DNA of 64,000 bases from Bacteroides sp. GM023 (GCF_014750685.1 NZ_JAAXGE010000002.1:248001-312000), one strand, 5' to 3'; shown: positions 25,289 through 34,574, counted from the stretch's first letter. The notes: generated from the letters alone by a model not told the origin. Program-made: numbers and translations.

Positions 25289-25870
25289 TTACTGAGCATT
25301 CTTACTCATTTCTTCCTCAAACACTTTCTTGAACTTTTCGTACTCAAAGTCAATACGTAATTTGTCATCGTTCTTAATGCGATTTACCATCGCATCCATG
25401 ATTTCCTGTCCGGCCAATTCCAAAGATACATATACCTTATACTTACCATCAGGAGTTTTCATAGTCTTCTCACAAATGACACGCGTACCACTCAATTCCT
25501 GTTCCACTACCGTACGAGTCAATGATTGGTAACGACTCTTACTCTCGTCGTTTTCTCCTTGCTGGTAAGAAGAAGCGTAACTATCGGTCACCGATTTCAC
25601 CTTTGCACCGATAGCAGTCGCTATTTCAGCGCGAGCTTCCGTCATTGCCTTTTTCTTGGCAATGGACATATCCGTAGAAAGCCCCATTGCACTCGCCCTG
25701 AAATATTCCTTATTCGTTTGGAACTCCGGTCCTGAGCAAGGAACATTAATTTCGACATCCTGCTGTACGACCGGTTGTTGCACGGGTTGTGCCACAGGTC
25801 GTGAACTACCGCAACTTGTCATGACAACAATAGTAAGTAATGAAGCGCCCAATAAATTAATTTTTTTCAT
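25289..25870 (-). CDS. LPP20 family lipoprotein
   Basis: 193 residues from MKKINLLGAS, which begins a proper lipoprotein signal peptide (lipobox VVMTSCGS); the ATG at 25903 would extend it by 11 residues into the preceding gene. After a Pro/Val/Gln-rich linker, FRASAMGLSTDMSIAKKKAMTEARAEIATAIG is the hallmark LPP20 helix, followed by a second helix pair and a C-terminal amphipathic helix. Membrane-anchored, probably on the periplasmic face. 29 bases separate it from the 624-residue gene upstream. Confidence 0.75.
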   Translation of the reverse strand: MKKINLLGASLLTIVVMTSCGSSRPVAQPVQQPVVQQDVEINVPCSGPEFQTNKEYFRASAMGLSTDMSIAKKKAMTEARAEIATAIGAKVKSVTDSYASSYQQGENDESKSRYQSLTRTVVEQELSGTRVICEKTMKTPDGKYKVYVSLELAGQEIMDAMVNRIKNDDKLRIDFEYEKFKKVFEEEMSKNAQ

Positions 25871-25899
25871 GTCTGTACATTTTAATGTTAATATAAAAA

Positions 25900-27774
25900 T
25901 CATTTTAAGTCTCTCAATTTAATAGTATTGCCTTTGAAATCTTTCAGTTGAAGTAATGCCACCGATTGCAACTTGCCTACTTCAACAACCATCTCCGTCG
26001 GCACTTTAGGCACAACGAGCGCAGTGACCCTGAAATTATTGGACTTAGAACCCAATTTAAGATTTACGATCGGCTTTTCTTCCCCTTTTTCGTTTACAAT
26101 CGTGAGATTTCCACTGTAAAGATCCACCTCGCAATCATCGGCATTCTCATTGATAATCCGAAGACATATTCTTGATTTATCTCCCAACATCGTAAGTTTC
26201 TCAAATTCCACAAAGACTCCGTCGAACCACTCAGCCCGAATTGCTTTCGATGGTTTCGTTCCGGCTTTCTTCACCGGAATGGGAGAAGGAGTAACTTCGG
26301 GAACCTCCACAGGAACGGATACGAGCGGGACAGGCTCTTTCGTCGATACGGAAGGGGCAATCACCGGGAGAGGAATATCCGGCTCCATCCGTTGCCTCTC
26401 AGGAATTTTTCCACTCCTGTCGAATGTCAACTTCTTCAATTCGCGGACAAACTCCCGGTTCAACCGCTTTATCACTTCCCGTGCCGCCATATTCTTACCT
26501 TGAGAACCTGCCTTGTTCTCGGGAACCAATGTCCGTTCATCATTGATTGAGTAATTCAACATGATTTGCCCCGTTCGATTATTAGTTACTTTAATGCCCA
26601 AAGTAGAAAAGAACTCAATAAAATTATAGAGTTCGCCCGGAACAGTATTGCCTTTACGGCACTTGTTGTCTAATACCACAATGACGTCTGCTTCAGAGGG
26701 CGACGCAACTACATTAAAGAAGTTATTATTCAACAAGCTCTTTACGGTTCGCTCCACCATATCTACATCGTTCTGAATACTCTTCACATAAGCAGCGACC
26801 TGCGCTTGCTCCGTTTCTATAGTCAAGGCAGCTTCGGGAAGAGAAGAAAGTATCCGTGTAAATAAGGTAGCGTAAGTTCCTTTGCGAAATACGCCGAACG
26901 CGTCGTCCACCAGTGAAATACCGATTTGTTGCCGGGCTTGTTTAGAAGTAATATTGCGTACATACAAAGCAGTCACTCCCGTTTCACTGGTGGGAGACAG
27001 GGAAGCCAAATCTCCTGAACCGGAAATGAATTCTGCTTTCAGCCGGATATTCCTCAACGGATTTCCATTACGGTACACTCCAACAGCAATCGGTTCCTTT
27101 ATACCCTGAAACGGTGTGCCCGAAACTGTCGCCGGATTCAAAACAACCGTTACCCCATCGAATACCCCCGCCAAAGCTGCGTACAATTCGGTGGCCAAAT
27201 TAATCGTTTTTCCCTCATAAGAACAGAACAATTCCTGATTAAGTACCGGGCGGATAGCATCCATTCCTTTCGAAAACAATTCGATGGCAGTCATCAAATC
27301 ACCTTGCCGGAGAACAATGTTGCCCTTATACCAAAAATCAAAGCCATTACGGATTGCCTTTTGACGGCGAGCCTCCACAAAGTCCGCATAATCGTCTTTA
27401 TTCAGTTCATAATATACCCAATACTCATTGTCACCCTGCCAAGAATCCACCAAGCGGAAATTCTCTATCTCCTCCCGGGCTTCCGTCCGTATGCTCTCGG
27501 CAAATGTTTGTTTCACACTGCCAGCCTCTTCAATAGTGCTCAACAAGGAATGGGCAGCTATTTCCACTTTTATTTCGGATACAAGGTCGGACAATGCATT
27601 CTGCTTTGCTTTCTGCTGATAATCTTTTTCGGAGATTCCAGCCATCCCCACTCCGCTATAATTCAAGGCATCAACCGGATGCTGCCGTACCCAATCCGGC
27701 CGGTTTGCCTGTTGTCCCGAAAGTGGAAGATAGGACAAAGAAGCCGCAAGGGCACATAAAAGCCAATGTTTCAT
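25900..27774 (-). CDS. Large LPP20/CsgG-like exported protein
   Basis: 624 residues. Signal peptide (LSYLPLSGQQ), LPP20-like N-terminal domain (NYSGVGMAGISEKDYQQKAKQNALSDLVSEIKVEI), a helical TPR-like stretch (NIVLRQGDLMTAIELFSKGMDAI), a beta-sandwich, then a domain around residues 320-440 with ADVIVVLDN and TNNRTGQIMLNYSIN that resembles the fold of CsgG/TolB N-terminal domains. A Pro/Val-rich linker and a C-terminal beta domain end it. Co-transcribed with the gene before it (11 bases). Exact function unknown. Confidence 0.6.
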   Translation of the reverse strand: MKHWLLCALAASLSYLPLSGQQANRPDWVRQHPVDALNYSGVGMAGISEKDYQQKAKQNALSDLVSEIKVEIAAHSLLSTIEEAGSVKQTFAESIRTEAREEIENFRLVDSWQGDNEYWVYYELNKDDYADFVEARRQKAIRNGFDFWYKGNIVLRQGDLMTAIELFSKGMDAIRPVLNQELFCSYEGKTINLATELYAALAGVFDGVTVVLNPATVSGTPFQGIKEPIAVGVYRNGNPLRNIRLKAEFISGSGDLASLSPTSETGVTALYVRNITSKQARQQIGISLVDDAFGVFRKGTYATLFTRILSSLPEAALTIETEQAQVAAYVKSIQNDVDMVERTVKSLLNNNFFNVVASPSEADVIVVLDNKCRKGNTVPGELYNFIEFFSTLGIKVTNNRTGQIMLNYSINDERTLVPENKAGSQGKNMAAREVIKRLNREFVRELKKLTFDRSGKIPERQRMEPDIPLPVIAPSVSTKEPVPLVSVPVEVPEVTPSPIPVKKAGTKPSKAIRAEWFDGVFVEFEKLTMLGDKSRICLRIINENADDCEVDLYSGNLTIVNEKGEEKPIVNLKLGSKSNNFRVTALVVPKVPTEMVVEVGKLQSVALLQLKDFKGNTIKLRDLK

Positions 27775-27785
27775 ATACTCTTTGA

Positions 27786-29048
27786 TTATTGAATAGTCAA
27801 ATAAATGGTGCTTCCATCCACCCTGTGTTCGCTATCTATTCCGGCATCATTCAGATAATTAACCAGATTGTCGGCAAACGTAATACAGTCCATGGGCAAG
27901 CCGTCACTGTCTTTTGCCGGAATCTGTACGGAATCAAATATCAGGCTATCATCCACAGCGCCCTGGATATGATAACGCCCTCCCTGGGCATTCTTCCGCA
28001 CCCAATTGCGTATGTATGCCGAAAGTGTGGTATTCCCGTTTATCCTGCTATTCATCGTGTTAACAGCATTGTCAGCAAGGCTGACCCGGAGAACAACCGT
28101 ATTACCATGTTCAACTTTCCGGGCAAACTCTTTCGAGATATCTTTCAGAAAACCATCCAATACATCCTGCGCTGCGTAAGCACACAATTTATCCACATCC
28201 GTTGTCCTGAAACGGTTTGTCCAACTTTTCCGACTGGCCAAATCCATTCCGGTGGCGGTCTCACGAGCAGTCATAATCAGCGAAACTCTACTGCCTGCAG
28301 TTGCCGATATATCTTTTTGTAGGTCGACAATCACATACACGTCTGCCCCCGAATTCATCAATAACTGTTTATCATTGGAATCGGCATTTTTACTTTCCCA
28401 TTCAGAAGCACGCAGTGTTCCTTCCAGTTTTCCCTCGGCAGCTATGGTCTTCACGCCGAGCTTGATAAACCCGTCCTTTACTGTACTGACCGCTATGCGG
28501 AGGTCAAAATCATTTTTCAAAATAGCAGCGTACGAACTCCGGTCATTCCTTTTATAAGGAACGACCATGATAGTTGGCAAAGCTATTTCTTGCTGCGTTT
28601 CTTTCATTGTCTTGTCTTCCTGCGGCTTCGCCATCAACTTATTCCGTATCAGGTCCTTCTTTAGCGCACCTAACAGAATTTGGGCTGTCACCGTCCCTTT
28701 ATAGAGTTTGGACGGTTGCCGCACAGGTTCTCCCACTGTCTCATAGTTTTTGACAAAAAGCATATAGCGCGAATCGAAGAACTGGCTCAGATAGTACGAG
28801 TCCTCTTTCCCGATCAGCGGTTGCCCATTTTCCACTCCGTCAATGCCGTTAAGAAACATAGCATTAAAGATTGATTTCAATGCCATATCATATACTTCTT
28901 TCTTTTTGCCGGATATTCCGGCAGCAGTGACAATAATCAAATTATCATCCGCTTTCACACAAGTCACCTCATTAGAGTATAATTCCTGTGCTGTGAGATG
29001 AATTGTATATACCGACAATAGTCCCCAAAGAATCAGTCGTGTTTTCAT
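27786..29048 (-). CDS. Exported protein with CsgG/TolB-like features, unassigned
   Basis: 420 residues. Signal peptide (YTIHLTAQ). Middle part: TIMVVPYKRNDRSSYAAIL...LRIAVSTVKDGFIKLGV and LLMNSGADVYVIVDL, which is the pattern of CsgG/LpoB-type folds (target name, then a strand with ADVYV). The C-terminus (RYHIQGAVDDSLIFDSVQIPAKDSDGLPMD) is beta-rich. Not assigned to a named family. Second gene of the seven-gene cluster; 38 bases from the CsgG-like gene. Confidence 0.55.
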   Translation of the reverse strand: MKTRLILWGLLSVYTIHLTAQELYSNEVTCVKADDNLIIVTAAGISGKKKEVYDMALKSIFNAMFLNGIDGVENGQPLIGKEDSYYLSQFFDSRYMLFVKNYETVGEPVRQPSKLYKGTVTAQILLGALKKDLIRNKLMAKPQEDKTMKETQQEIALPTIMVVPYKRNDRSSYAAILKNDFDLRIAVSTVKDGFIKLGVKTIAAEGKLEGTLRASEWESKNADSNDKQLLMNSGADVYVIVDLQKDISATAGSRVSLIMTARETATGMDLASRKSWTNRFRTTDVDKLCAYAAQDVLDGFLKDISKEFARKVEHGNTVVLRVSLADNAVNTMNSRINGNTTLSAYIRNWVRKNAQGGRYHIQGAVDDSLIFDSVQIPAKDSDGLPMDCITFADNLVNYLNDAGIDSEHRVDGSTIYLTIQ

Positions 29049-29086
29049 TTCTCCTTCCAGTTTGTAAAGTTACCAAGTAAGCCTAA

Positions 29087-29947
29087 TCAGAATCCCAGGA
29101 AAGTATCCGGGCGGGAAATAACAATCAGTTTCTTTTCCTCTTTGGTTGCTTTCATTATCTCTTCCCCACCTTTGTTCACAGAGCACAAAGAACGTGTTCC
29201 GCTTAATACTTCCTTTACATTCAAGCGTCCCACTTCTTTGAGTGACAGTTCGCCGGCAATGTCCATCTCAATGTAAACTCTAAATTTCTGACTTTTCTTC
29301 ACGCCTCTTTTGGTTCCGAGGTCAATATATACAGTTTGCGCCTTGTCTTTCTTGGTACTTTCCACTTGTACGATTGTCCCTTCAATTTTAAAATACTCGT
29401 TGACAAAGTCATCCATACTAATCTTTGCATAATCCAATGTTTTGATGATTGCTTCGTCGGGAGTATCACCTATGCTTCCGGTCAGCCCTTCGTGGGAGAA
29501 TGCCTTCGTAGCTATGAGCGTGCCGTTAGTGGGATTTACAATCTTTAATGTGTAAGAGACACTGCCTTTATAATAAGTTTTTCCCTTACTATCTGTTTTC
29601 TTGAGCCCTTCCATGCTAGTTATATTTCCCTGAATCAGATATTGGGCACCCAGTGTCGTCATTTCCTCACTTCTGGAGATGACATCTCCCATAGCAGAAG
29701 CAGCCTGGCGTCTTTTGGCTTCATTTTTCAGTGCCTCATTGGAATCAACATCAATCAGCACTACACGTTCTATTTCCTGAATGCCTTCGATCACTTTATT
29801 GCGCAATGCTTCTGCCAAAATAGGATTGATAGTTGCAGGTCGAGAGAAATAATCAATGTAAACTCTTTCTTTTTCATTCTCTTCTGTTTGTGCAAAGCCC
29901 GACATTGAAATCAGGCAAATAGATAGTAACAGTAAAAATCTTTTCAT
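29087..29947 (-). CDS. CsgG/LpoB-like exported protein, first gene of the envelope cluster
   Basis: 286 residues. Signal peptide ends GFAQ. YIDYFSRPATINPILAEALRNKVIEGIQEIERVVLIDVD and TTLGAQYLIQGNITS are the CsgG/LpoB/FlgO pattern (conserved strand followed by GAxYLIxGxIT). The C-terminal 90 residues form a beta domain. No lipobox Cys is present, so unlike E. coli CsgG it is not lipidated. A promoter sits just upstream (29991-29998, minus). Role in secretion or envelope assembly is inferred. Confidence 0.7.
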   Translation of the reverse strand: MKRFLLLLSICLISMSGFAQTEENEKERVYIDYFSRPATINPILAEALRNKVIEGIQEIERVVLIDVDSNEALKNEAKRRQAASAMGDVISRSEEMTTLGAQYLIQGNITSMEGLKKTDSKGKTYYKGSVSYTLKIVNPTNGTLIATKAFSHEGLTGSIGDTPDEAIIKTLDYAKISMDDFVNEYFKIEGTIVQVESTKKDKAQTVYIDLGTKRGVKKSQKFRVYIEMDIAGELSLKEVGRLNVKEVLSGTRSLCSVNKGGEEIMKATKEEKKLIVISRPDTFLGF

Positions 29948-29990
29948 ATCAGTGTATTATTTGTTATTAGCTCATATGTTTGTTTGGTTG

Positions 29991-29998
29991 CAAAGTTA
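29991..29998 (-). promoter_or_regulatory. -7 box of the envelope cluster
   Basis: Minus-strand TAACTTTG, 43 bases before the ATG at 29947. No strong -33 partner. Confidence 0.5.
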
Positions 29999-30198
29999 AG
30001 CACATAATGACATTAATTATATACACAATAATTACTACAAATACCCAATATTCGGAGAATTATCACCAAATATTGGAGACAAAAACCAATTCAGAGGAAA
30101 TATGACCATATGGCTCATGAAATAATATCTTTTTTTATACTTAAGTTCTCCATGTTTTCGCATTTTTCTCATCGCTAGATAATAAGTACAAAATAACA

Positions 30199-30229
30199 TT
30201 TGCTATATCCACCAAATTTGCTACATTTG
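30199..30229 (+). promoter_or_regulatory. Promoter of the XRE regulator
   Basis: TTTG at 30199-30202, 19 bases, TACATTTG at 30222-30229: a perfect Bacteroides consensus. ATG at 30264. Confidence 0.85.
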
Positions 30230-30263
30230 TCCAATAAAAGATTGCTTCCCAATAATAAGGTAC

Positions 30264-30671
30264 ATGGAAACAGATTTAAAAAAAATAGTAGGACAACGAT
30301 TACAATCACTCCGTTTGAATAAGAAACTCACTCAAGAGCAGATGGGCGAAAAGTTGAATTTATCAACCAGTGCTTATTGTAAGATTGAGTATGGAGAAAC
30401 AGATCTTACGCTGACGCGGCTGAACAAAATAGCAGAAGTGCTAAATATGTCTGCATTGGAACTATTTAATAAAATAGAGGGAAATGTGTATTTCACTAAT
30501 TCCGGTACGATGGGAATTGGAATAACAAAAGACTATAGTAACGGACACAATGTCAATAATGAAGCAGCAGATGATCTCCGTGAACTCATTAAAGCAAACA
30601 GTCGTCTCATTGATATGTTGTATAAACGCATAGAATTTTTGGAAAACAAATTACTGATAACTGAATCATAA
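30264..30671 (+). CDS. XRE family HTH regulator
   Basis: 135 residues. Residues 8-66 form a Cro/CI HTH (LRLNKKLTQEQMGEKLNLSTSAYCKIEYGETDLTLTRLNKIAEVL). A polar linker follows, then a C-terminal amphipathic helix (DDLRELIKANSRLIDMLYKRIEFLENKLL) that probably dimerises. It is divergent from the envelope cluster (316 bp apart) and could regulate it, but could equally act only on itself. Terminator at 30784. Confidence 0.85.
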   Translation: METDLKKIVGQRLQSLRLNKKLTQEQMGEKLNLSTSAYCKIEYGETDLTLTRLNKIAEVLNMSALELFNKIEGNVYFTNSGTMGIGITKDYSNGHNVNNEAADDLRELIKANSRLIDMLYKRIEFLENKLLITES

Positions 30672-30783
30672 GTTTTAAACGGGAAAAAGCGGTATAATAA
30701 GCCACAAAACATCACATTTTCTTTGTCCCTTTGATATAATAGGAGACAACGTCATTTTAAGCATATTATTAAAATAGATATTC

Positions 30784-30820
30784 AATAAGGCGTACAGTGA
30801 CCTGTACGCCTTATTTCTGT
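30784..30820 (+). terminator. Terminator of the XRE gene
   Basis: 14-bp perfect stem (AATAAGGCGTACAG / CTGTACGCCTTATT), 4-base loop, then TCTGTC. It is 113 bases after the stop codon. Confidence 0.75.
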
Positions 30821-30969
30821 CAAATAAAACGCACCCATTCAATGTCATGATAATTCAACGCATTAAGAATCAAATAAAGAGAATTTGAAATCTCTACATT
30901 TCAGCATATGGAAAAATACTTATCTTTTTTCAATAAACTACTTTTTAGTTTCTAATAAACTTTTGAGGG

Positions 30970-31005
30970 GTTTATTAAAAACGGTATCAACGTTTATTAA
31001 AAACG
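30970..31005. repeat. Two direct 14-bp repeats
   Basis: GTTTATTAAAAACG at 30970-30983 and 30992-31005. Spacing 22 bp, the same period as the repeats at 1488-1567, though the sequence is different. Confidence 0.7.
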
Positions 31006-31045
31006 CTAATTTGGGTTTTAGGGAGGTTTGCATTGAATTTATGCA

Positions 31046-31083
31046 ACAAAAAAGGCTGCAAACCTCATAAAAGGTTGCAGCCT
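31046..31083 (-). terminator. Terminator of the small lipoprotein gene
   Basis: On the minus strand GGCTGCAACCT / AGGTTTGCAGCC stem, then TTTTTTGTTG. Confidence 0.8.
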
Positions 31084-31110
31084 CAAGCTCTTCATCGGGT
31101 CGTCTATACC

Positions 31111-31332
31111 CTAATCCTCATAAGGATCTCCTAGATGTTTTGTTATAATCTTATACTGTTTCATCGTCAGGAAGCGATGATTATACGGCATATAACCGGT
31201 CGGTACAAGTTCTTTGACCAACGGGTTACAGTCCTTAATCCATCGGCTTAGACAACGCACTGCATTTTTACTGGTCGCACATCCCGGGAAGTACAACGCA
31301 GCTAATACAGCAAAAGATAAGATTCGTCTCAT
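31111..31332 (-). CDS. Small lipoprotein-like protein, unassigned
   Basis: 73 residues. Short signal with Cys at residue 18 (LYFPGCATS), an imperfect lipobox. The rest (WIKDCNPLVKELVPTGYMPYNHRFLTMKQYKIITKHLGDPYED) is basic and not recognised. Real because it has a promoter (31377-31408), a proper terminator and no overlapping gene. Could be a secreted or lipid-anchored peptide. Confidence 0.5.
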   Translation of the reverse strand: MRRILSFAVLAALYFPGCATSKNAVRCLSRWIKDCNPLVKELVPTGYMPYNHRFLTMKQYKIITKHLGDPYED

Positions 31333-31376
31333 TTCGTTTTTAAAGTTTTAATTTGTATTTTCATTGTTTCGTCCTA

Positions 31377-31408
31377 CAAATATACAACATCAAAAAGCGT
31401 TTGTCAAG
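31377..31408 (-). promoter_or_regulatory. Promoter of the small lipoprotein gene
   Basis: Minus strand CTTG at 31408-31405, 20 bases, TATATTTG at 31384-31377; ATG at 31332. Confidence 0.65.
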
Positions 31409-31528
31409 TCTTTCAGAAGTTTGCCGTGAATATTAAGGAACGGCATTATTTATCGTTCTATTAATCAACACATTACCCTCAAGCCCTCAGTTTATAATAT
31501 TTTACATCGAAAAAATCAAGTACCCATT

Positions 31529-32881
31529 TTACTTCTTGGCAGTAAGAACATCTTCATGAATAGAGGTTCCCGATAAACGAATCCGATAGGGCCACTGTTC
31601 TTCTTTCCCCTTTTCCTCTTCCAGTTGCCGCCATTGCTTGAAATAATCATTATGCTCTGACGGAGTAGCAGCAACTACCACCCACAAGAATTGCGTATCT
31701 TCAGGTACCTCAAAATAAACTTTCTTATTTTTCCCATTCTTTGCAATATTCATTGCTCCATATATCCGCTCTCCATTCTGTTTCACAGCCAGAAAACCAT
31801 ATCGCCAGTTTGCCTGTCCTACTCTTGCCGACTGAAACCTTTTATCTCCTACAAGGCCATCAAAGTTCAATGAGATCTTTCTGCCGCCATCCGGAATATT
31901 CAGACGAATAGCATTATAACCATAGTTTTGTGGACAACGAGTTGGGGATATTTCATACCAGTCACCTTTCACTTTATTCATTTTACAATGATGCTGGTTA
32001 GCATATTTACTACAGTACTTTTTTATACGCGGTAAATCCCAGGTCACAAAGCGAGTAGCCGCATCATAAACTTCATCATTAAATTGTTGTTGATTAATAC
32101 CTGTCAAGCGTTGATAGGCTAAAACTGGATCTTCTTTCTCCACTGCCCCACACCATACCTTACCTACAATATCAATCCCATGCTTATTTGACCAATATTC
32201 CATTAATTGCGGAGCATGATACATATTTGTTTCATGGAACGCGGCATAATGTGTTTTCTCCATGAAAGATTTCAAATGGTAATTCTCGATAGTCACCCAA
32301 TCCGGATAAACCTGCCACAACATCCATTGAGAAGTATACTCCACCAATGGGCATCCTGAAAATCCACGCATCCCATCAGCACTCACCATATACTGGAAAG
32401 AATGCCCCATCTCATGCGCCAAAGCACAGTAAGGATATTCTTTCGCTCTACATGGACGCATCCACATCATGCCTACACCTTCAGCCCCCCAGCCATATAC
32501 AGTAGACTCATCGTCATTATACATCCAAATAATCATCTTGTATTTATCAGTATACGAATGTCCTTTCCTGACAAATTTCAACTTATCTACATAATAACAA
32601 TAGAAACGTTCTGCTTCTTTCAGTATCTTTTCGGGAAAAAAACGTTTGTCAGAATCCGCATACTGTGTCGGATCAGATCCAAATGACTTATCCCAGAACA
32701 ACACCAAATTCTCCGTCTCAGCCTTATATTTATGACTAAAATTTCCATCAGGCTTATCAAATCCCTTACTTTCTACCTCTTTACGAGGAACCAAAATTTC
32801 TTTTGTCGCTACATTACCTGCTGATATTTGTAAACAGATAACTATCCATAAAAACAATAAAAATATGCGTTCAATATTCAT
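31529..32881 (-). CDS. HExxH secreted protein (DUF6055-like), putative metallopeptidase
   Basis: 450 residues. Signal peptide ends ISAGN. The central part has ALAHEMGHSFQYMV, an HExxH zinc motif at about residue 158. A conserved Glu 21 residues after the second His (LVEYTSQWMLWQVYPDW) could be the third ligand, as in gluzincins. The C-terminal 130 residues are beta-rich (YGYNAIRLNIPD, then NWRYGFLAVKQNGERIYG). Paralogue of the 48318-49979 protein: they share HEM-x-H, Y/M-TSQW, HE-x3-YH, CPQNYGYN, GWRYGF-like, NGERIYG. I believe this is DUF6055, but the number is from memory. Inside a glycan locus it may cleave glycoproteins; activity unproven. Divergent from the broken sulfatase. Confidence 0.65.
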   Translation of the reverse strand: MNIERIFLLFLWIVICLQISAGNVATKEILVPRKEVESKGFDKPDGNFSHKYKAETENLVLFWDKSFGSDPTQYADSDKRFFPEKILKEAERFYCYYVDKLKFVRKGHSYTDKYKMIIWMYNDDESTVYGWGAEGVGMMWMRPCRAKEYPYCALAHEMGHSFQYMVSADGMRGFSGCPLVEYTSQWMLWQVYPDWVTIENYHLKSFMEKTHYAAFHETNMYHAPQLMEYWSNKHGIDIVGKVWCGAVEKEDPVLAYQRLTGINQQQFNDEVYDAATRFVTWDLPRIKKYCSKYANQHHCKMNKVKGDWYEISPTRCPQNYGYNAIRLNIPDGGRKISLNFDGLVGDKRFQSARVGQANWRYGFLAVKQNGERIYGAMNIAKNGKNKKVYFEVPEDTQFLWVVVAATPSEHNDYFKQWRQLEEEKGKEEQWPYRIRLSGTSIHEDVLTAKK

Positions 32882-32962
32882 GATATTAAGATTTTAAAAT
32901 AATTTCTCTAACCAGGAAGACACCGCAAAAGTATGTGAACCGCTCTAAAAGTAGTATGTTAT

Positions 32963-32990
32963 CCGTACTGAATACTATTCTATTTGTCCA
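32963..32990. promoter_or_regulatory. Locus-wide motif, site A (candidate HTCS operator)
   Basis: CCGTACTGAATACTATTC followed by TATTTGTCC on the plus strand, between the divergent HExxH gene and the broken sulfatase. Shares its two conserved blocks with sites at 43803, 48197, 56567 and 58698. Confidence 0.6.
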
Positions 32991-33102
32991 CATCTATTTA
33001 AACATCCATATTTATACTCGAACAAAAACGAAAAACAAAACATTGCGTACAAATAGCACAATAGTAGATCTAATTCCGCCATACATTTACAGAAAAAAAA
33101 GT

Positions 33103-34488
33103 ATGAAATCACATTATTTATTTATGACCGGCTTGCTGGCACAAGTTCCCATCGTTTCAGCTATGGCAGAGGAACTCCCAAACATCGTTTTCGTTTTAGT
33201 GGACGACATGGGGATAGGAGATATCAATTGCTATTATAATCAGCCCAAAATTCAAACGCCACATATAGATGAATTGGCGTCAAACAGCCTGCAATTCATG
33301 CAGCATTATAGTGGGTCAACTGTAAGCGCTCCTTCACGTTGCTGCCTGTTGACAGGTAAACACACAGGAAACGCTTATGTACGAGGAAATAAGGGTATCA
33401 GAAGCGAAGAAGGAATTTTCGACTTGCACCTTCCTGCTGAAGAAATGACAGTGGCTGAAGTCTTAAAACAAAAAGGGTATGCAACCATGTGCGTAGGGAA
33501 ATGGGGGCTGGGTGGTCCAAAAACGAGTGGAAGCCCTATAAAAAAAGGATTCGATTATTTTTTCGGTTATTTAGGATAAGGAGATGCACATCGGTACTAT
33601 CCCCAATACTTATATGAAAATGAAACAAAAGTGATGCTGGAGGGGCGAGTTTATAGCCACTGGATGATAATGGAAAAAGGACTGGACTTTATTCGTTCGC
33701 AAAAAAAAGGACAACCCTATTTTGCTTATTTCTCCATTACTCCGGTCCATGCCGATTTGGATTATCCCGATATGAGCCAATATCTCGGAAAGTTTCCCGA
33801 GAAGCCATATATCAACAAAAACGGAAAAGGTGGATTCAAAACACAGATGTCTCCTAAGGCAGCACATGCCTCAATGGTGGCAGAAATAGACAACAGTGTC
33901 GAAAGAATCATTTCTCTGCTCAAAGAAAGAGAAGAATGGGAGAATACTATTTTCATCTTTTCATCAGACAACGGAGCGCACATGGTCGGCGGGCACAATC
34001 CGAAGTTTTTCGACAGCAATGGTCCATTCCGTGGATATAAGCGTGATTTGTACGAAGGCGGAGTCCGCACTCCTTTTATCATATCCTGGCCTAAATACAT
34101 AAAAGAGCACCGCAAGACACCGCACATTTCCGCCTTTTGGGACTTTCTACCTACAATATGCGATATTATAGATGTGGAAGTACCCGAAGGAGTGAACGGT
34201 ATTTCTTATCTGCCTACTCTTTTAGGCAAAAACAACAGGCAATCAAAGCACGAATATATTTACTTCGAATTTTATGAGGGTAACGGTAAACAGTCTATCA
34301 TGAAAGACGGCTGGAAGCTCGTCCGTTTAAATACCTCTAAACCGGAGATAACGATCGAAGAATTATATTATTTGCCTGACGATATAGGAGAAGAAGAAAA
34401 TCTGATAAAAGCCAATAATAACAAAGTGAAAGAATTAAAAAAACTAATGGGTAAAGCACACACCAAAAGTGATATTTTTAATTGGTAA
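33103..34488 (+). pseudogene. S1 family sulfatase (serine type) broken by one in-frame stop
   Basis: The frame codes a complete 461-residue sulfatase except codon 159, a TAA at 33577-33579 (GYLG-stop-GDAHRYYP). Related sulfatases usually have Gln here in my recollection, and CAA-to-TAA is a single C-to-T change. Both halves lack any other stop or frameshift. The start is the ATG at 33103 with a signal peptide (VPIVSAMAEE). Motifs present: IVFVLVDDMGIGD, catalytic VSAPSRCCLLTG (Ser converted to formylglycine by anSME), GKWGLGG, SSDNGAH. Without read-through, only a 158-residue fragment with the catalytic Ser would form, lacking most metal ligands. Sequencing error must be excluded. Confidence 0.85.
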
Positions 34489-34574
34489 ATGACTTTGCCC
34501 ATCAGTTTTAATCTGATGTATATTTTAAGTTTGTTTATTTCTATTACGATTAAGAGATATTATTCTCATCTACA

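Larger units (their letters stand above)
29948..30263. other. Divergent intergenic region, 316 bp
   Basis: AT-rich; contains the promoters of the envelope cluster and of the XRE regulator. A tandem phrase (CAATATTCGGAG... CAAATATTGGAG) at 30045-30079 is the only other pattern seen. Confidence 0.4.
30672..31110. other. Intergenic region between convergent genes, 439 bp
   Basis: Holds terminators at both ends and, in the middle, two copies of GTTTATTAAAAACG 22 bp apart. No gene seen. Confidence 0.5.

Noticed and set aside
32935-33102. Longer start of the broken sulfatase
   Set aside because: No signal peptide at its front, and it would cover site A. The ATG at 33103 gives a normal signal peptide.
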